Shown: positions 25,107-34,994, numbered from the stretch's first letter. The stretch: DNA of 41,958 bases from Sphingomonas bacterium (GCF_028292945.1 NZ_JAQGLJ010000076.1:1-41958); one strand, 5' to 3'. Translations and numbers: made by a program. Notes: generated from the sequence alone by a model not told the origin.

Positions 25107-27655
25107 GCCTTCTTCGTCGCCGCCTTCTTGGCGGCGGGCTTCTTGGGTGCAGCCTTTTTCTTCACCGGCTTCTTGCCCTTCTTGGCGGGAGCCGCCGCCG
25201 CACGGGCGTCGAGCAGTTGCGCGGCCTCCTCCAGGGTCAGCGCGGACTGATCGATCGTCTTGGGCAGGGTCGCGTTGGTCGTCCCGTCGGTGACGTACGC
25301 GCCGTAGCGGCCCTCCATCAGCTTGATCGCGGCACCGTTTCGCGGATGTTCGCCCAGCTCCCGCAATGGTGCCTGCGCGGCCCCGCGCTGCGGACGTCCG
25401 CCGCCAGCCGCGGCTTCGGCGAGCTTGACGACGGCAGCGTTCATCCCCGTCTCGAACACCTCCGCGGTCGATTGCAGCCGCGCATATTTTCCGGCGTGCA
25501 TCAGATACGGGCCATAGCGCCCGATCGCGGCGGTGATCGGCTCGCCCGTTTCCGGATGCGTGCCGACGGTGCGCGGCAGGCTCAACAGCTTGAGCGCCAG
25601 CTCAAGCGTCAGCTCGCCCCCTGTTGATTCAAGGGCATCCTTGGGGATCGACGCGCGCTTGGCCTCCTTGCCTTCGCCGAGCTGGATGTAGGGTCCAAAC
25701 CGCCCCGACTTGCGCTCCACCGGCAGCCCCGTATCCGGATCCTGCCCCAGCTGTTCGGGCGTCGCGTCCGCCCCCTCCGCGCCCTCGCCGCCCTGACCGA
25801 AGCGGCGCGTGAACTTGCATTCGGGATAGTTGGAGCAGGCGACGAACGCGCCGAACTTGCCACCGCGCAACGCCAGCTTGCCCGCCCCGCAATTCGGACA
25901 CAGCCGGGGGTCGGCGCCGTCGGCGCGCTCGGGGAACAGATATGGCGCGAGGAACAGGTCGAGCTCGGCGGTGATCGCCGACGGCTGCTGCTCCATCACC
26001 TCGGCGGTCTTGGGCTTGAAATCGTGCCAGAACCGATCGAGCACCGCCTGCCACCCGGCGCGGCCGCCCGACACGTCGTCGAGCTGCTCCTCCAGCCCGG
26101 CGGTGTAGTCATAGCCGACATATTGCTCGAAGAAACGTTCGAGGAAGGCGGTTACCAGTCGGCCGCTCTCCTCGGCGATGAAGCGGTTCTTCTCGACCCG
26201 GACGTACTCGCGGTCCTTCAGCGTCTTGATGATAGACGCATAGGTGGAGGGCCGCCCGATGCCGAGCTCCTCCATCCGCTTGACCAGCGAGGCTTCCGAA
26301 AAGCGCGGCGGCGGCTGGGTGAAATGCTGCTCGGCGGCGACGCCGGTCTTGGCGGGCGCGTCGCCTTCCTTGAGGCGCGGCAGGCGCTTGGCGTCCTCTG
26401 CCTCCTCGTCCGAACCCTCCTCGTAGAGCGCGAGATAGCCGGGAAAAAGCACCACCTGCCCGGTCGCGCGGATGACGTGGCGGCCGGTGCCCTCGGCCAT
26501 GTCGATCGTCGTCCGCTCCAGCCGCGCCGACGCCATCTGGCTGGCAAGCGCGCGCTTCCAGACCAGATCGTAGAGCCGCGCATGATCGCCCGCGCCAACC
26601 TTGTCGCGGCCGAACTCCGTGGGCCGGATCGCCTCATGCGCTTCCTGCGCATTCTTGGCCTTGGCGGTGTAGTGGCGCGGCTTGTCGGGGACATAGCCGG
26701 CGTCATAGCGGCTCGCGACCGCCGCGCGGGCGGCCGAGATCGCGGAATGATCCATCTGCACGCCGTCGGTGCGCATGTAGGTGATCGCGCCATCCTCGTA
26801 GAGCTGCTGCGCGATCCGCATCGTGTGATCGGCGGAAAAACCGAGCTTGCGCGACGCTTCCTGCTGCAGCGTCGAAGTAGTGAAGGGCGGCGGCGGGTTG
26901 CGGGTGAGCGGCTTGGTCTCGACGCGCTCGACCTTGAACTGCCCAGCCTCGACGTCGGCCCTGGCCCGTGAGGCATCGCCCTCGTTGCCGATCGCCAGCC
27001 GATCGAGCTTCTTGCCCTCCCACTGGATCAGGCGCGCGGTGAACGGCGTGCCGTCCTGCTCAAGGCTTGCGGTGACCGACCAATATTCCTGCGCCCGGAA
27101 GGCCTCGATCTCGCGCTCGCGCTCGACGATCAGGCGCAGCGACACCGACTGTACGCGCCCTGCGGACTTGGCGCCGGGCAGCTTGCGCCACAGCACCGGC
27201 GACAGCGTGAAGCCGACCAGGTAATCGAGCGCGCGGCGTGCCTTGTAGGCGTCGATCAGGTCGGTATCGAGCTCGCGCGGTCGCTTCATTGCGTCCGTCA
27301 CCGCCTGTTTGGTGATCGCGTTGAAGGTGACGCGCTCGACCTCCTTGGGCAGCGCCTTGCGGCCGCGCAGCACCTCTTGCACGTGCCACGAGATCGCCTC
27401 GCCCTCGCGATCGGGATCGGTCGCGAGGATCAGCCGGTCGGCGGTCTTGGACAGGTCGGCGATCGCCTTGAGCTGCTTGGCCTTGTCCGCGTAATTCTCC
27501 CACTGCATCGCGAACCCGTCGTCCGGATCGACCGAGCCGTCCTTGGGCGGCAGGTCGCGGACGTGACCATAGGAGGCGAGCACGCGATACTCCGACCCGA
27601 GATACTTCTCGATGGTCTTGGCCTTGGCCGGCGATTCGACGATGACGAGCTGCAT
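25103..27655 (-). CDS. topA: DNA topoisomerase I
   Basis: TopA relaxes negative supercoils by single-strand passage through a phosphotyrosine. The 850-residue enzyme has TOPRIM residues in ILATDPDREGEAISWH (Asp80, Asp82, Glu86), SAGRVQSV and the active tyrosine Tyr293 in ITYMRTDG. A zinc-ribbon CPNCGAGKLALRGGKFGAF followed by CSNYPECKF lies in the C-terminal part, and further RFGPYIQLG-type repeats and a Lys/Ala/Pro-rich basic tail end the protein. In sphingomonads I recall topA directly after dprA; here a two-gene opposite-strand unit separates them. Confidence 0.97.
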   Translation of the reverse strand: MQLVIVESPAKAKTIEKYLGSEYRVLASYGHVRDLPPKDGSVDPDDGFAMQWENYADKAKQLKAIADLSKTADRLILATDPDREGEAISWHVQEVLRGRKALPKEVERVTFNAITKQAVTDAMKRPRELDTDLIDAYKARRALDYLVGFTLSPVLWRKLPGAKSAGRVQSVSLRLIVEREREIEAFRAQEYWSVTASLEQDGTPFTARLIQWEGKKLDRLAIGNEGDASRARADVEAGQFKVERVETKPLTRNPPPPFTTSTLQQEASRKLGFSADHTMRIAQQLYEDGAITYMRTDGVQMDHSAISAARAAVASRYDAGYVPDKPRHYTAKAKNAQEAHEAIRPTEFGRDKVGAGDHARLYDLVWKRALASQMASARLERTTIDMAEGTGRHVIRATGQVVLFPGYLALYEEGSDEEAEDAKRLPRLKEGDAPAKTGVAAEQHFTQPPPRFSEASLVKRMEELGIGRPSTYASIIKTLKDREYVRVEKNRFIAEESGRLVTAFLERFFEQYVGYDYTAGLEEQLDDVSGGRAGWQAVLDRFWHDFKPKTAEVMEQQPSAITAELDLFLAPYLFPERADGADPRLCPNCGAGKLALRGGKFGAFVACSNYPECKFTRRFGQGGEGAEGADATPEQLGQDPDTGLPVERKSGRFGPYIQLGEGKEAKRASIPKDALESTGGELTLELALKLLSLPRTVGTHPETGEPITAAIGRYGPYLMHAGKYARLQSTAEVFETGMNAAVVKLAEAAAGGGRPQRGAAQAPLRELGEHPRNGAAIKLMEGRYGAYVTDGTTNATLPKTIDQSALTLEEAAQLLDARAAAAPAKKGKKPVKKKAAPKKPAAKKAATKKA

Positions 27656-27755
27656 GGGGTGAAACGGGTCCTTACGTGTACGCGCGAGGGTGGGTGGCCG
27701 GACGCGATGGCGTCAACCCCGGTGCGGTTGGACGCATAGTTGTAGCAAACGCCTC

Positions 27756-27784
27756 TTGACAGGTCGGTTCTGAAATAGGCGAAT
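27756..27784 (+). promoter_or_regulatory. Weak candidate promoter for the orphan pair
   Basis: TTGACA at 27756-27761 is followed after 17 bases by GCGAAT (27779-27784), a poor -10. It sits 33 bases before the GTG start at 27817. Only the -35 match is good. Confidence 0.3.
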
Positions 27785-27816
27785 TCCGTGCGACAACGGG
27801 GCCGGAGGGGGCTGAG

Positions 27817-28209
27817 GTGGCGATACAGTTGGACGAAGGGGGTCGGACCGGGGGGTCGATGCCTTCCAAGAAGGAACGTGACGACCTCAAGCGCTATGCG
27901 CAGGAGCTCAAGATGTCGTCGGGCGGCTGGGCGCAAGAGCACAGGCAATGGGAGCAGGAGGGCGAAGCGAGGGCGCGCGCCCGGATCGAAAAGGTGCTGC
28001 ACGACGCCAAGGCGAAAGGCGATCGGCGGCGGGTCGCGTCAATCCTTCAGGCGATGGCCGGAAAGGCGCAAGCGGACGCTGAGGTGCTGCACCAGAAGCT
28101 GGAGATGCTGAAATGGCACATGGTGGTCGATGCACTGAGCGTCATCGACCCGACGCCGATCAGCGACGGCGTCAGCATCTGGATGGACGTGCAGGAAGCG
28201 GCGAACTGA
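27817..28209 (+). CDS. Unknown charged helical protein, first gene of an orphan pair
   Basis: I do not recognise this 130-residue protein. It is strongly charged (KKERDDLKRYAQELK, HRQWEQEGEARARARIEKVL) and predicted to be mostly helical, with likely coiled-coil stretches at about 18-90, then a hydrophobic C-terminal part (WHMVVDALSVIDPTPISDGV). It has no signal peptide. A GTG at 27817 follows a strong GGAGGGGG site; ATG 27859 is the alternative. The second gene begins one base after its stop, so the two are very probably cotranscribed and act together. The pair is opposite in direction to both flanking genes, dprA and topA. Confidence 0.65.
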   Translation: MAIQLDEGGRTGGSMPSKKERDDLKRYAQELKMSSGGWAQEHRQWEQEGEARARARIEKVLHDAKAKGDRRRVASILQAMAGKAQADAEVLHQKLEMLKWHMVVDALSVIDPTPISDGVSIWMDVQEAAN

Positions 28210-28210
28210 C

Positions 28211-28855
28211 ATGAGCATCCGCCTGCCTCACCCGTTCAACAAGTTCCAGAACGCGGCCAGAGTGGTCACCATGTCCAAGCGGACCATGGCGATCATCCGA
28301 TCGATCGAGACACTCAAGGCCGAGGCACGCCTGCTCGCCCGAGTGGCGGAGCAGGAGTCCAAAAGCGCGGTCAAAATTGCCAAGGATGAGCTGAAGCTCG
28401 CCGGAGGCGGGGGCACCTCGAAGTTGAGTCTGCCGCCGAGCAGAGGCCACTCGCCGATCGGACAGGCCGCACCGCCGAAGGGCAAGCCCGCCCCGCCGAG
28501 GCCCGGCGCACCTGCCAAGCCCGCCGCTCCCCAAGGCGCCAGACCGGCGGCCGGACAAGGGCCGCTCGCCCAGGCGGCCGCCAAGGCGCTCAAGGAACTG
28601 GACGAGCTCCGCGCCGACTTCAAGGACGCGGTCGCGCACGCGGAGCGCTATCGACGCGACAAGAAGCTGCTGGACAAGGTCACCAACCAGCTGAAGTTCA
28701 ACTCCGCCTACAACCGGCTGCTCCGAGCGCAGCAGAAGTTCAACAACGCCTATCAGGCAATGCGCGCCAGCCCCCACACTGCCGGTAATGCACTGGCGAC
28801 GGCGCGCCGCGAGATGGAAGCGGCGTTCAGCGACATGATGAGCGCGGTCGACTAG
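28211..28855 (+). CDS. Unknown two-domain helical protein with Pro-rich linker, second gene of the orphan pair
   Basis: A 214-residue protein I cannot assign. Residues 1-65 are helical and basic. Residues about 75-118 form a Pro/Ala/Gly/Lys-rich linker (SPIGQAAPPKGKPAPPRPGA). Residues 120-214 are again helical and charged, with possible coiled coil (KELDELRADFKDAVAHAERY, LLRAQQKFNNAYQAMR). It has no signal peptide or membrane helix. Such a helix-linker-helix build suits a scaffold or adaptor. It begins one base after its partner and ends 42 bases before the dprA stop. Confidence 0.65.
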   Translation: MSIRLPHPFNKFQNAARVVTMSKRTMAIIRSIETLKAEARLLARVAEQESKSAVKIAKDELKLAGGGGTSKLSLPPSRGHSPIGQAAPPKGKPAPPRPGAPAKPAAPQGARPAAGQGPLAQAAAKALKELDELRADFKDAVAHAERYRRDKKLLDKVTNQLKFNSAYNRLLRAQQKFNNAYQAMRASPHTAGNALATARREMEAAFSDMMSAVD

Positions 28856-28897
28856 GTCCCCGCGTTCAAGCCGGCGCTACCGCCCACTGGTCGGTCG

Positions 28898-29971
28898 CTA
28901 CCGCAAGCTCACCCGGCCCCCAGCATGGCGCTCCAGCCGTCCGGCAAGCTCCAGCTCCAGCAGCACGGTCTGCACCACGGGGGGCGGCAGGCGGGCCTGA
29001 CGGATGATCTCGTCGACCCCGACGGGCACCGGACCCAGCAGATCGGTGAGGCGGCGGCGATCGGCGTCGCTCGCATCCTCGAGCGGCGCGGGCGAAAACG
29101 GATCGGCCGGCGACCGCACGCTGCGGGGGTCGAGGGGGCGGAGCTGCTCGAGCACGTCGGATGCGCTCTGCACCAGCGTTGCGCCCTCGCGGATCAGCAG
29201 ATTGCACCCCTGCGCACGGGGATCGAGCGGCGAGCCGGGCACCGCCATCACCTCACGGCCTGCTTCCGCCGCCAGCCGCGCGGTGATCAGCGAGCCGGAC
29301 TTCGGTGCCGCTTCCACCACCACCGTGCCGCCCGCGATCCCGGCGATGATACGATTGCGATACGGGAAGTGGCGCGCGCGCGGCTCGGTGCCGGGCGGCA
29401 TCTCGGCCACCAGCAAACCCTCGTTGGCGATCCGCTCCTGCAGCTCGGCATTCTCGGGTGGGAACACGACATCGATGCCGCCGGCGATCACCGCTACCGT
29501 GCCGCCCGACAGGCTGCCGACATGGGCGGCGGTATCGATGCCGCGCGCCAGGCCCGACACGACAGTGGCATCTCCGGCCAGATCGTGCGCGAGCTGACGC
29601 GCGAACCGGCACGCGGCGGCGGATGCATTGCGTGCGCCGACCACGGCGACGGCCATGCGATGCGCGAGCTGCACGTCCCCGCGCACCACCAGCACGGGCG
29701 GCGCGTTATCGAGCTCTCCCAGCAGCGGCGGATACTCGGGCTCGCCGAGGAACAAATAGCGCGCACCCAGCCGCTCAACGGTCGCCTGCTCGCGTTCGGC
29801 GACTGCGCGATCGGGCACGCGCGGCACTTCGCCACCGCCACGCCGCGCCAACTGCGGCAGCGCCTCGAGTGCCGCCGTCGCCGTGCCGAAGCGAGCGATC
29901 AACTGGCGAAAGGTGACCGGGCCGACGCTGGGGGTGCGCAGCAGCCGCAGCCGCGCGGTGGTGTCGGTCAC
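28898..29971 (-). CDS. dprA: DNA-processing protein DprA
   Basis: DprA (DNA-protecting protein) binds incoming single-stranded DNA during transformation and loads RecA. The 357-residue product has an N-terminal helix-rich domain, a Rossmann-like core with VVGARNASAAACRFARQLA, SGLARGIDTAAH, YRNRIIAGIAGGTVVVEA and GSLITARLAAEAGREVMAVPG, and a C-terminal winged-helix-like DprA domain (VGVDEIIRQA, VQTVLLELELAGRLERHAGG). The GTG start at 29971 lies 7 bases after the plsY stop, so the two are an operon. No com genes are in the window. Confidence 0.94.
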   Translation of the reverse strand: MTDTTARLRLLRTPSVGPVTFRQLIARFGTATAALEALPQLARRGGGEVPRVPDRAVAEREQATVERLGARYLFLGEPEYPPLLGELDNAPPVLVVRGDVQLAHRMAVAVVGARNASAAACRFARQLAHDLAGDATVVSGLARGIDTAAHVGSLSGGTVAVIAGGIDVVFPPENAELQERIANEGLLVAEMPPGTEPRARHFPYRNRIIAGIAGGTVVVEAAPKSGSLITARLAAEAGREVMAVPGSPLDPRAQGCNLLIREGATLVQSASDVLEQLRPLDPRSVRSPADPFSPAPLEDASDADRRRLTDLLGPVPVGVDEIIRQARLPPPVVQTVLLELELAGRLERHAGGRVSLR

Positions 29972-29978
29972 GCGCCCG

Positions 29979-30584
29979 TCAATCCGGTGAGGCGCCCAGG
30001 CGCGGTTCGGTGCCGGCGAGCAGGCGCTCGATATTCTCGCTATGCTTCCACAGCAGAACCAGCGCCAGCGACAGGAACAACAACACCAGATCGAAGCGAT
30101 CGAACAGCGCCGCCGATACCGGCGCGGACAACGCCGCGAGCATGCCCGCCAGCGAAGACACGCGCAGCAGCGCCAAGCTCGCGAGCCAGACGCCCGCATA
30201 AACCAGCCCCACCGGCCAATGCAGCGCCAGCGTCAGGCCGAGCAACGTCGCAACCCCCTTGCCGCCCTTGAAGCGCAGCCAGACGGGATAACAATGGCCA
30301 AGGAACGCACCAGCCGCCGCCAGCGGCTCGTCGCCGGGCGAGAAGTGCCGCACGATCAGCACCGCCGCGACGCCCTTCAACGCGTCCAGGATCAGCGTCG
30401 CCGCAGCGAGTCCCTTGCGCCCGGTGCGCAGCACGTTGGTGGCGCCGATGTTGCCCGAGCCGATCTGCCGGACATCGCCGGCACCGCCCCAGCGCGTCAG
30501 CAGCACGCCGAACGGAATAGAACCCAGCAGATAGCCGATCAACAGCGCCCCTGCAGGCGCGAGCCAGATGATCTGCGTGTCCAC
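29979..30584 (-). CDS. plsY: Glycerol-3-phosphate acyltransferase PlsY
   Basis: PlsY transfers an acyl group from acyl-phosphate to glycerol-3-phosphate in the inner membrane, the first step of phospholipid synthesis. The 201-residue protein has about five membrane helices and the family motifs GYLLGSIPFGVLL, GSGNIGATNVLR and HCYPVWLRFKGGKGVAT. GTG 30584 follows AAGGGG. It is the first gene of plsY-dprA and diverges from murI across a 98-base region with a perfect inverted repeat. Confidence 0.95.
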   Translation of the reverse strand: MDTQIIWLAPAGALLIGYLLGSIPFGVLLTRWGGAGDVRQIGSGNIGATNVLRTGRKGLAAATLILDALKGVAAVLIVRHFSPGDEPLAAAGAFLGHCYPVWLRFKGGKGVATLLGLTLALHWPVGLVYAGVWLASLALLRVSSLAGMLAALSAPVSAALFDRFDLVLLFLSLALVLLWKHSENIERLLAGTEPRLGASPD

Positions 30585-30608
30585 CCCGTCCCCTTTAGTT
30601 CGGAGTAT

Positions 30609-30643
30609 AGCGAGGTTGCGCACGACCGCCAAACAACCTCGCT
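30609..30643. promoter_or_regulatory. 10-bp perfect inverted repeat between plsY and murI
   Basis: AGCGAGGTTG at 30609-30618 and CAACCTCGCT at 30634-30643 are exact reverse complements, separated by 15 bases. They lie between the divergent plsY and murI starts (25 bases from the plsY GTG and 39 bases from the murI ATG). The position fits an operator for both genes or a transcript hairpin. TATAGC just before the left arm could be a -10. Confidence 0.5.
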
Positions 30644-30682
30644 CAGCTTGGTTGCACGGGCCCCTTGCCGTAGGACGCGGTC

Positions 30683-31477
30683 ATGAGCGACGCGCCGCTG
30701 CTGTTCTTCGACTCCGGCGTCGGCGGCCTGTCGGTGGTCGCGCCGACGTGCGCGCTGCTGCCGTCCGCGCCGATCGTCTACGTCGCCGACTCGGCGGGCT
30801 TTCCATACGGGACGCGCAGCGAGGCGGAGATCGCCGCGCGCGTACCGGCGTTGCTTGGGCGTCTGGTTGAGCGGTATCGCCCTAGGTTGGTGGTGATCGC
30901 GTGCAATACGGCGTCGACGATCGCGCTCCCGGTGGTACGCGCCGCGCTGGACGTGCCGGTGGTCGGCACGGTGCCGGCGATCAAGCCCGCCGCCGAACTC
31001 AGCCGGACGCGGGCGATCGGCGTGCTGGGGACGGCGGCGACGGTACGCCAGCCCTATGTCGACGACCTCGCCGCCCGATTCGCGAGCGACTGTCTGGTGC
31101 TGCGCCACGGCTCGTCGGCGCTGGTCGAGTTGGCAGAGGAGAAGCTCGCGGGCATGTCGCCGTCGCGCAGACTGATCGCGGCTGAGCTGGCCGGCCTGTT
31201 CGATCAGCCGGGGGGCAACCGCATCGATGTGATCGTCAACGCCTGCACGCACTTCCCGCTGCTTGAAGATGACCTGATCGCCGTCGCGCCGGACGGCGTG
31301 CAGTTCGTCGATGGTGGCGAAGGCATCGCGCGTCGAGTCGCGCACCTCACGCGAGACCAGAACTGGCCTGCGACCATGCCGAAGCATCGACTCGTCTTCA
31401 CGCGACTGGGCGATCGCGAGCATCGGATAGCGGCCGCGCTGGCAACACAGGGCTTCGCCGCACCCGAAAACCTCTGA
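30683..31477 (+). CDS. murI: Glutamate racemase
   Basis: MurI makes D-glutamate for peptidoglycan. The 264-residue enzyme has [11 protein letters not shown] near the start, [10 protein letters not shown] and the two catalytic cysteines, Cys74 in VIACNTAST and Cys188 in [13 protein letters not shown] 30683 fits homologues. It is followed by hemA on the same strand after 44 bases. Confidence 0.96.
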   Translation: MSDAPLLFFDSGVGGLSVVAPTCALLPSAPIVYVADSAGFPYGTRSEAEIAARVPALLGRLVERYRPRLVVIACNTASTIALPVVRAALDVPVVGTVPAIKPAAELSRTRAIGVLGTAATVRQPYVDDLAARFASDCLVLRHGSSALVELAEEKLAGMSPSRRLIAAELAGLFDQPGGNRIDVIVNACTHFPLLEDDLIAVAPDGVQFVDGGEGIARRVAHLTRDQNWPATMPKHRLVFTRLGDREHRIAAALATQGFAAPENL

Positions 31478-31521
31478 CCGGCTGGAAAAGCCGCGGGGAA
31501 GCCGCTAGGAGCTCTTGCACG

Positions 31522-32778
31522 ATGATCTCGCCCATTGCTTCCGGGACAAGCGCTCCCGCCGCGATCGACTATTCGCGTGTCTTTTCGCAAGCGATCGACC
31601 GGCTGCATGCCGAAGGTCGCTACCGCGTGTTTATCGACATTCTGCGCAACAAGGGCGCGTTCCCGAATGCGCGCTGCTTCGCGGGGCACAATGGTCCCAA
31701 GCCGATCACCGTGTGGTGCTCCAACGACTACCTCGCCATGGGTCAGCACCCCAAGGTGATCGCCGCGATGGAGGAAGCGCTGCACGACGTCGGCGCCGGC
31801 TCGGGCGGCACGCGCAATATCGGCGGCAACACGCACTACCATGTCGATCTCGAAGGCGAGCTCGCCGATCTGCACGGCAAGGAAGCAGCACTGCTGTTCA
31901 CCAGCGGCTATGTCTCCAACGAGGCGACGCTGTCGACATTGGCGCGCGTGCTGCCGGGCATCGTCATCTTCTCCGACGAGCTCAACCACGCGTCGATGAT
32001 CGCCGGCATCCGCAGCGCCGGCTGCGAGAAGCGGATCTTCCGGCACAATGACCTCGCGCATCTCGAGCAGCTGCTGGCCGCCGAAGATCCCGCCGTGCCC
32101 AAGCTGATCGCGTTCGAGAGCGTGTATTCGATGGAGGGCGACGTCGCGCCGATCGCGGCGATCTGCGACCTCGCCGACCGTTACAACGCGCTCACCTATT
32201 GCGACGAGGTCCACGCGGTCGGCATGTACGGCCCGCGCGGCGGCGGCATCTCCGAGCGTGATGGCGTCGCCGATCGTATCACGGTTGTCGAGGGCACGCT
32301 GGGCAAGGCGTTCGGCGTGATGGGCGGCTACATCGCCGCCGATCGCACGATCGTCGACGTGATCCGCAGCTATGCGCCGGGGTTCATCTTCACGACGTCG
32401 CTATCACCGGTGCTGGTCGCCGGCGTGCTGGCGAGCGTGCGTCACCTCAAGGCGTCTTCGGTCGAGCGCGACGCGCAGCAGGCGGCGGCGGCGATGCTGA
32501 AGGCGATGCTGGCGGATGCCGGCCTGCCGGTGATGGCGGGCGAAACGCACATCGTGCCGCTGATGGTCGGCGACCCGGTCAAGGCGAAACGCATCAGCGA
32601 CGTGCTGCTGGCCGAGTACGGCATCTACGTGCAGCCGATCAACTATCCCACCGTTCCGCGCGGTACCGAGCGGCTGCGGTTCACACCGGGCCCCGCACAT
32701 GACGAGGCCATGATGCGCGAGCTGACAGGCGCGCTGGTGGAGATCTGGGGTCGGTTGGAGCTCAGGCAGGCGGCCTAG
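31522..32778 (+). CDS. hemA: 5-aminolevulinate synthase
   Basis: HemA condenses glycine and succinyl-CoA to 5-aminolevulinate, the C4 route into haem that is typical of alphaproteobacteria. The 418-residue PLP enzyme has [33 protein letters not shown], the Asp of [13 protein letters not shown] and the Schiff-base lysine Lys262 in [16 protein letters not shown] 31522 follows AGGAG at 31507-31511. Its TAG shares a CTAG with the lipoprotein stop (32775-32778). Confidence 0.96.
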   Translation: MISPIASGTSAPAAIDYSRVFSQAIDRLHAEGRYRVFIDILRNKGAFPNARCFAGHNGPKPITVWCSNDYLAMGQHPKVIAAMEEALHDVGAGSGGTRNIGGNTHYHVDLEGELADLHGKEAALLFTSGYVSNEATLSTLARVLPGIVIFSDELNHASMIAGIRSAGCEKRIFRHNDLAHLEQLLAAEDPAVPKLIAFESVYSMEGDVAPIAAICDLADRYNALTYCDEVHAVGMYGPRGGGISERDGVADRITVVEGTLGKAFGVMGGYIAADRTIVDVIRSYAPGFIFTTSLSPVLVAGVLASVRHLKASSVERDAQQAAAAMLKAMLADAGLPVMAGETHIVPLMVGDPVKAKRISDVLLAEYGIYVQPINYPTVPRGTERLRFTPGPAHDEAMMRELTGALVEIWGRLELRQAA

Positions 32779-33236
32779 CCGCGGCAATAGCCTTCGCCAG
32801 GCCTCACGGTGAGGCACTCGCGCTTCCCCGCCAGGTATTTCAGTCCCGTCGCGTCCCCATCGGTGCGGCGCAGCAGCAACTCCTCGCCGTCGCGCGTGAA
32901 CGACAGCCCGGCGGTGGCCGGCTCATCCGTCGCGTCGGCAATGAAAATGGCGCGACGATCGAGGTCCCATTGCATCTCGAGCCGGAACTGGCCCGGTACG
33001 TCTGCTTTGGCGACGACAAGGTACATGCCCTCCACACCGCGCCAGCGGCCGAGGTAGTCCTCTTCAACGAACTGATTGGCCGTTATCGGAGTGGCTGCGT
33101 TTCCAGGAGCGGGGATCTTGGCCGACTCGGCCGCGGGCGAATCGCGCTCGACGATCTGCGTGTCGTCGGCCGAAGACCGCGCCTGCGGCGCACATGCGGC
33201 GACCAAAAGCACCGCGCATACGGCAATGACGCGCAT
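32775..33236 (-). CDS. Probable lipoprotein of unknown function
   Basis: This 153-residue protein begins [18 protein letters not shown] with a lipobox (VAAC, Cys15), so it is probably lipid-anchored. A Pro/Ala/Asp-rich tether (about 16-52) leads to a compact domain with [31 protein letters not shown] and two C-terminal cysteines ([12 protein letters not shown]). I do not recognise the domain. ATG 33236 follows GTAGGAGA. It converges on hemA with overlapping stops. Confidence 0.7.
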   Translation of the reverse strand: MRVIAVCAVLLVAACAPQARSSADDTQIVERDSPAAESAKIPAPGNAATPITANQFVEEDYLGRWRGVEGMYLVVAKADVPGQFRLEMQWDLDRRAIFIADATDEPATAGLSFTRDGEELLLRRTDGDATGLKYLAGKRECLTVRPGEGYCRG

Positions 33237-33450
33237 TTCATTCTCCTACGGCACCAACAGCAGCCCTCGCCAAAACGCACCGTGTGCGCACAGGCAGCCT
33301 CGACGCTGTCGGAAGCCGCGAAGACGCGGGTAATCCGATGATGCGCATCGCTGTACCATCCGCTCGATTTCCTTGCGAGTCGGCTGTGGCGCGCACGTCC
33401 GCCAACAGCTATGGCCCGACCGACCCCGCCATTCGCCAAGGAGCTCGCCC

Positions 33451-34761
33451 ATGAGCACCCAGCCCGCCAACATCCACGATCCCCAGCCGACCGGCTTCTT
33501 CACCCGCTCACTCGCCGACGCGGATCCCGCGATTGCCGACGGGATCGCGCACGAACTCGACCGGGAGCAGACGCAGATCGAGCTGATCGCGTCCGAGAAC
33601 ATCGTCAGCCGCGCCGTGCTGGAGGCGCAGGGGTCGGTTTTCACCAACAAATACGCCGAGGGTTATCCGGGCAAGCGCTATTACCAGGGCTGCGCGCCCT
33701 CGGACGAGGTTGAGCAGCTCGCGATCGACCGGGCGAAGCAGCTGTTCGGCTGCGGCTTTGCCAACGTCCAGCCGCATTCGGGCGCGCAGGCGAACGGCGC
33801 GGTGATGCTGGCGTTGGTCAAGCCCGGCGACACTATCCTGGGCATGAGCCTGGATGCCGGCGGCCACCTGACGCACGGCGCACGCGCGGCGATGAGCGGC
33901 AAGTGGTTCAACGCGGTCCAGTATGGCGTCGATCCGGTCACGCACCTGATCGACTACGCACAGGTCGAGGCGCTGGCGGTCGAGCACCAGCCGAAGCTGA
34001 TCATCGCCGGCGGCTCCGCCTATCCGCGCGTCATCGACTTCGCGAAGTTCCGCGCCATCGCGGACAAGGTCGGCGCGTATTTCATGGTCGACATGGCGCA
34101 TTTCGCGGGCATCGTCGCGGCGGGGCTGCACCCGACGCCGTTCGGCCACGCGCACGTCGTCACCACGACCACGCACAAGACGCTGCGTGGCCCGCGCGGC
34201 GGCATGATCATGACGAATGACGAGGCGCTGGCGAAGAAGATCAACTCGGCGGTGTTTCCCGGCCTGCAGGGCGGGCCGCTGATGCACGTCATCGCCGCCA
34301 AGGCGGTGGCGTTCGGCGAGGCACTGCGGCCGGACTTCAAGGGCTATATCGCTGCGGTCGTGGAGAACGCAAAAGTGCTCGCCGCGACGCTGAAGGAGCG
34401 CGGCGCGGATCTGGTGTCGGGCGGCACCGACACGCATCTGGCGCTGGTCGACCTGACCCCGCTTGGCGTCACCGGTCGGGATGCCGACGAGGCGCTGGAG
34501 CGCGCCGGCATCACCTGCAACAAGAACGGCATCCCCAACGATCCGTTGCCGCCGGTCAAGACCAGCGGCATTCGCATCGGCTCGCCCGCCGGCACGACGC
34601 GCGGCTTCGGTCCGGCCGAGTTCCGGGAGATCGGCCACATGGTTGCCGACGTGCTCGACGGTCTGGCCAAGAACGGTGAAGCCGGTGATGCGCACGTCGA
34701 ACATGCTGTCCGTGAGCGTGTGCGGGCGTTGTGTGCCCGGTTCCCCATCTACGAAGGATAA
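33451..34761 (+). CDS. glyA: Serine hydroxymethyltransferase
   Basis: GlyA converts serine and tetrahydrofolate to glycine and methylene-THF, the main one-carbon source. The 436-residue PLP enzyme has [40 protein letters not shown] and the PLP lysine Lys243 in [17 protein letters not shown] 33451 follows AAGGAG. The 214 bases upstream, up to the divergent lipoprotein, show no riboswitch I can recognise. It leads a run of glyA, a small membrane protein, nrdR and a trmJ-like gene. Confidence 0.96.
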   Translation: MSTQPANIHDPQPTGFFTRSLADADPAIADGIAHELDREQTQIELIASENIVSRAVLEAQGSVFTNKYAEGYPGKRYYQGCAPSDEVEQLAIDRAKQLFGCGFANVQPHSGAQANGAVMLALVKPGDTILGMSLDAGGHLTHGARAAMSGKWFNAVQYGVDPVTHLIDYAQVEALAVEHQPKLIIAGGSAYPRVIDFAKFRAIADKVGAYFMVDMAHFAGIVAAGLHPTPFGHAHVVTTTTHKTLRGPRGGMIMTNDEALAKKINSAVFPGLQGGPLMHVIAAKAVAFGEALRPDFKGYIAAVVENAKVLAATLKERGADLVSGGTDTHLALVDLTPLGVTGRDADEALERAGITCNKNGIPNDPLPPVKTSGIRIGSPAGTTRGFGPAEFREIGHMVADVLDGLAKNGEAGDAHVEHAVRERVRALCARFPIYEG

Positions 34762-34765
34762 TCGC

Positions 34766-34942
34766 ATGTCGCAGATCGACGAAGTGCAGAGCACGATCAA
34801 GAACACGCCGGGCCTGGGCAAGAGCATGGCCAAATGGGGTGCGCTGGGCGCGGTGGTCGCGATCCCGGTGCCGTTCATCGGTCCGCCGCTGGGCGCCATC
34901 GCCGGTGCGATCTATGCCTATACGAAGCGCAACAAGGCGTGA
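34766..34942 (+). CDS. 58-aa glycine-rich small membrane protein
   Basis: This small ORF begins 4 bases after glyA at ATG 34766, behind GAAGGA. The protein has a short N-terminal helix (MSQIDEVQSTIKNTPGLGK) and a hydrophobic stretch, WGALGAVVAIPVPFIGPPLG followed by AIAGAIYAYTKRNKA, with a small-residue spacing like a glycine zipper. One membrane helix or hairpin is likely. Function unknown. Its place in the glyA-nrdR run supports expression. Confidence 0.75.
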   Translation: MSQIDEVQSTIKNTPGLGKSMAKWGALGAVVAIPVPFIGPPLGAIAGAIYAYTKRNKA

Positions 34943-34994
34943 TCTTGCGGCGCTCGCGCGCCGAGGCCGCACCGGGCCGTGAGGTCGTCCGATA

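Noticed and set aside
33237..33450. Riboswitch or structured leader before glyA
   Set aside because: Some short inverted repeats occur, but I could not recognise a glycine, SAM or THF riboswitch core.
33508..34899. Minus-strand open frame of about 460 codons opposite glyA
   Set aside because: Antisense to a complete serine hydroxymethyltransferase, without its own motifs.
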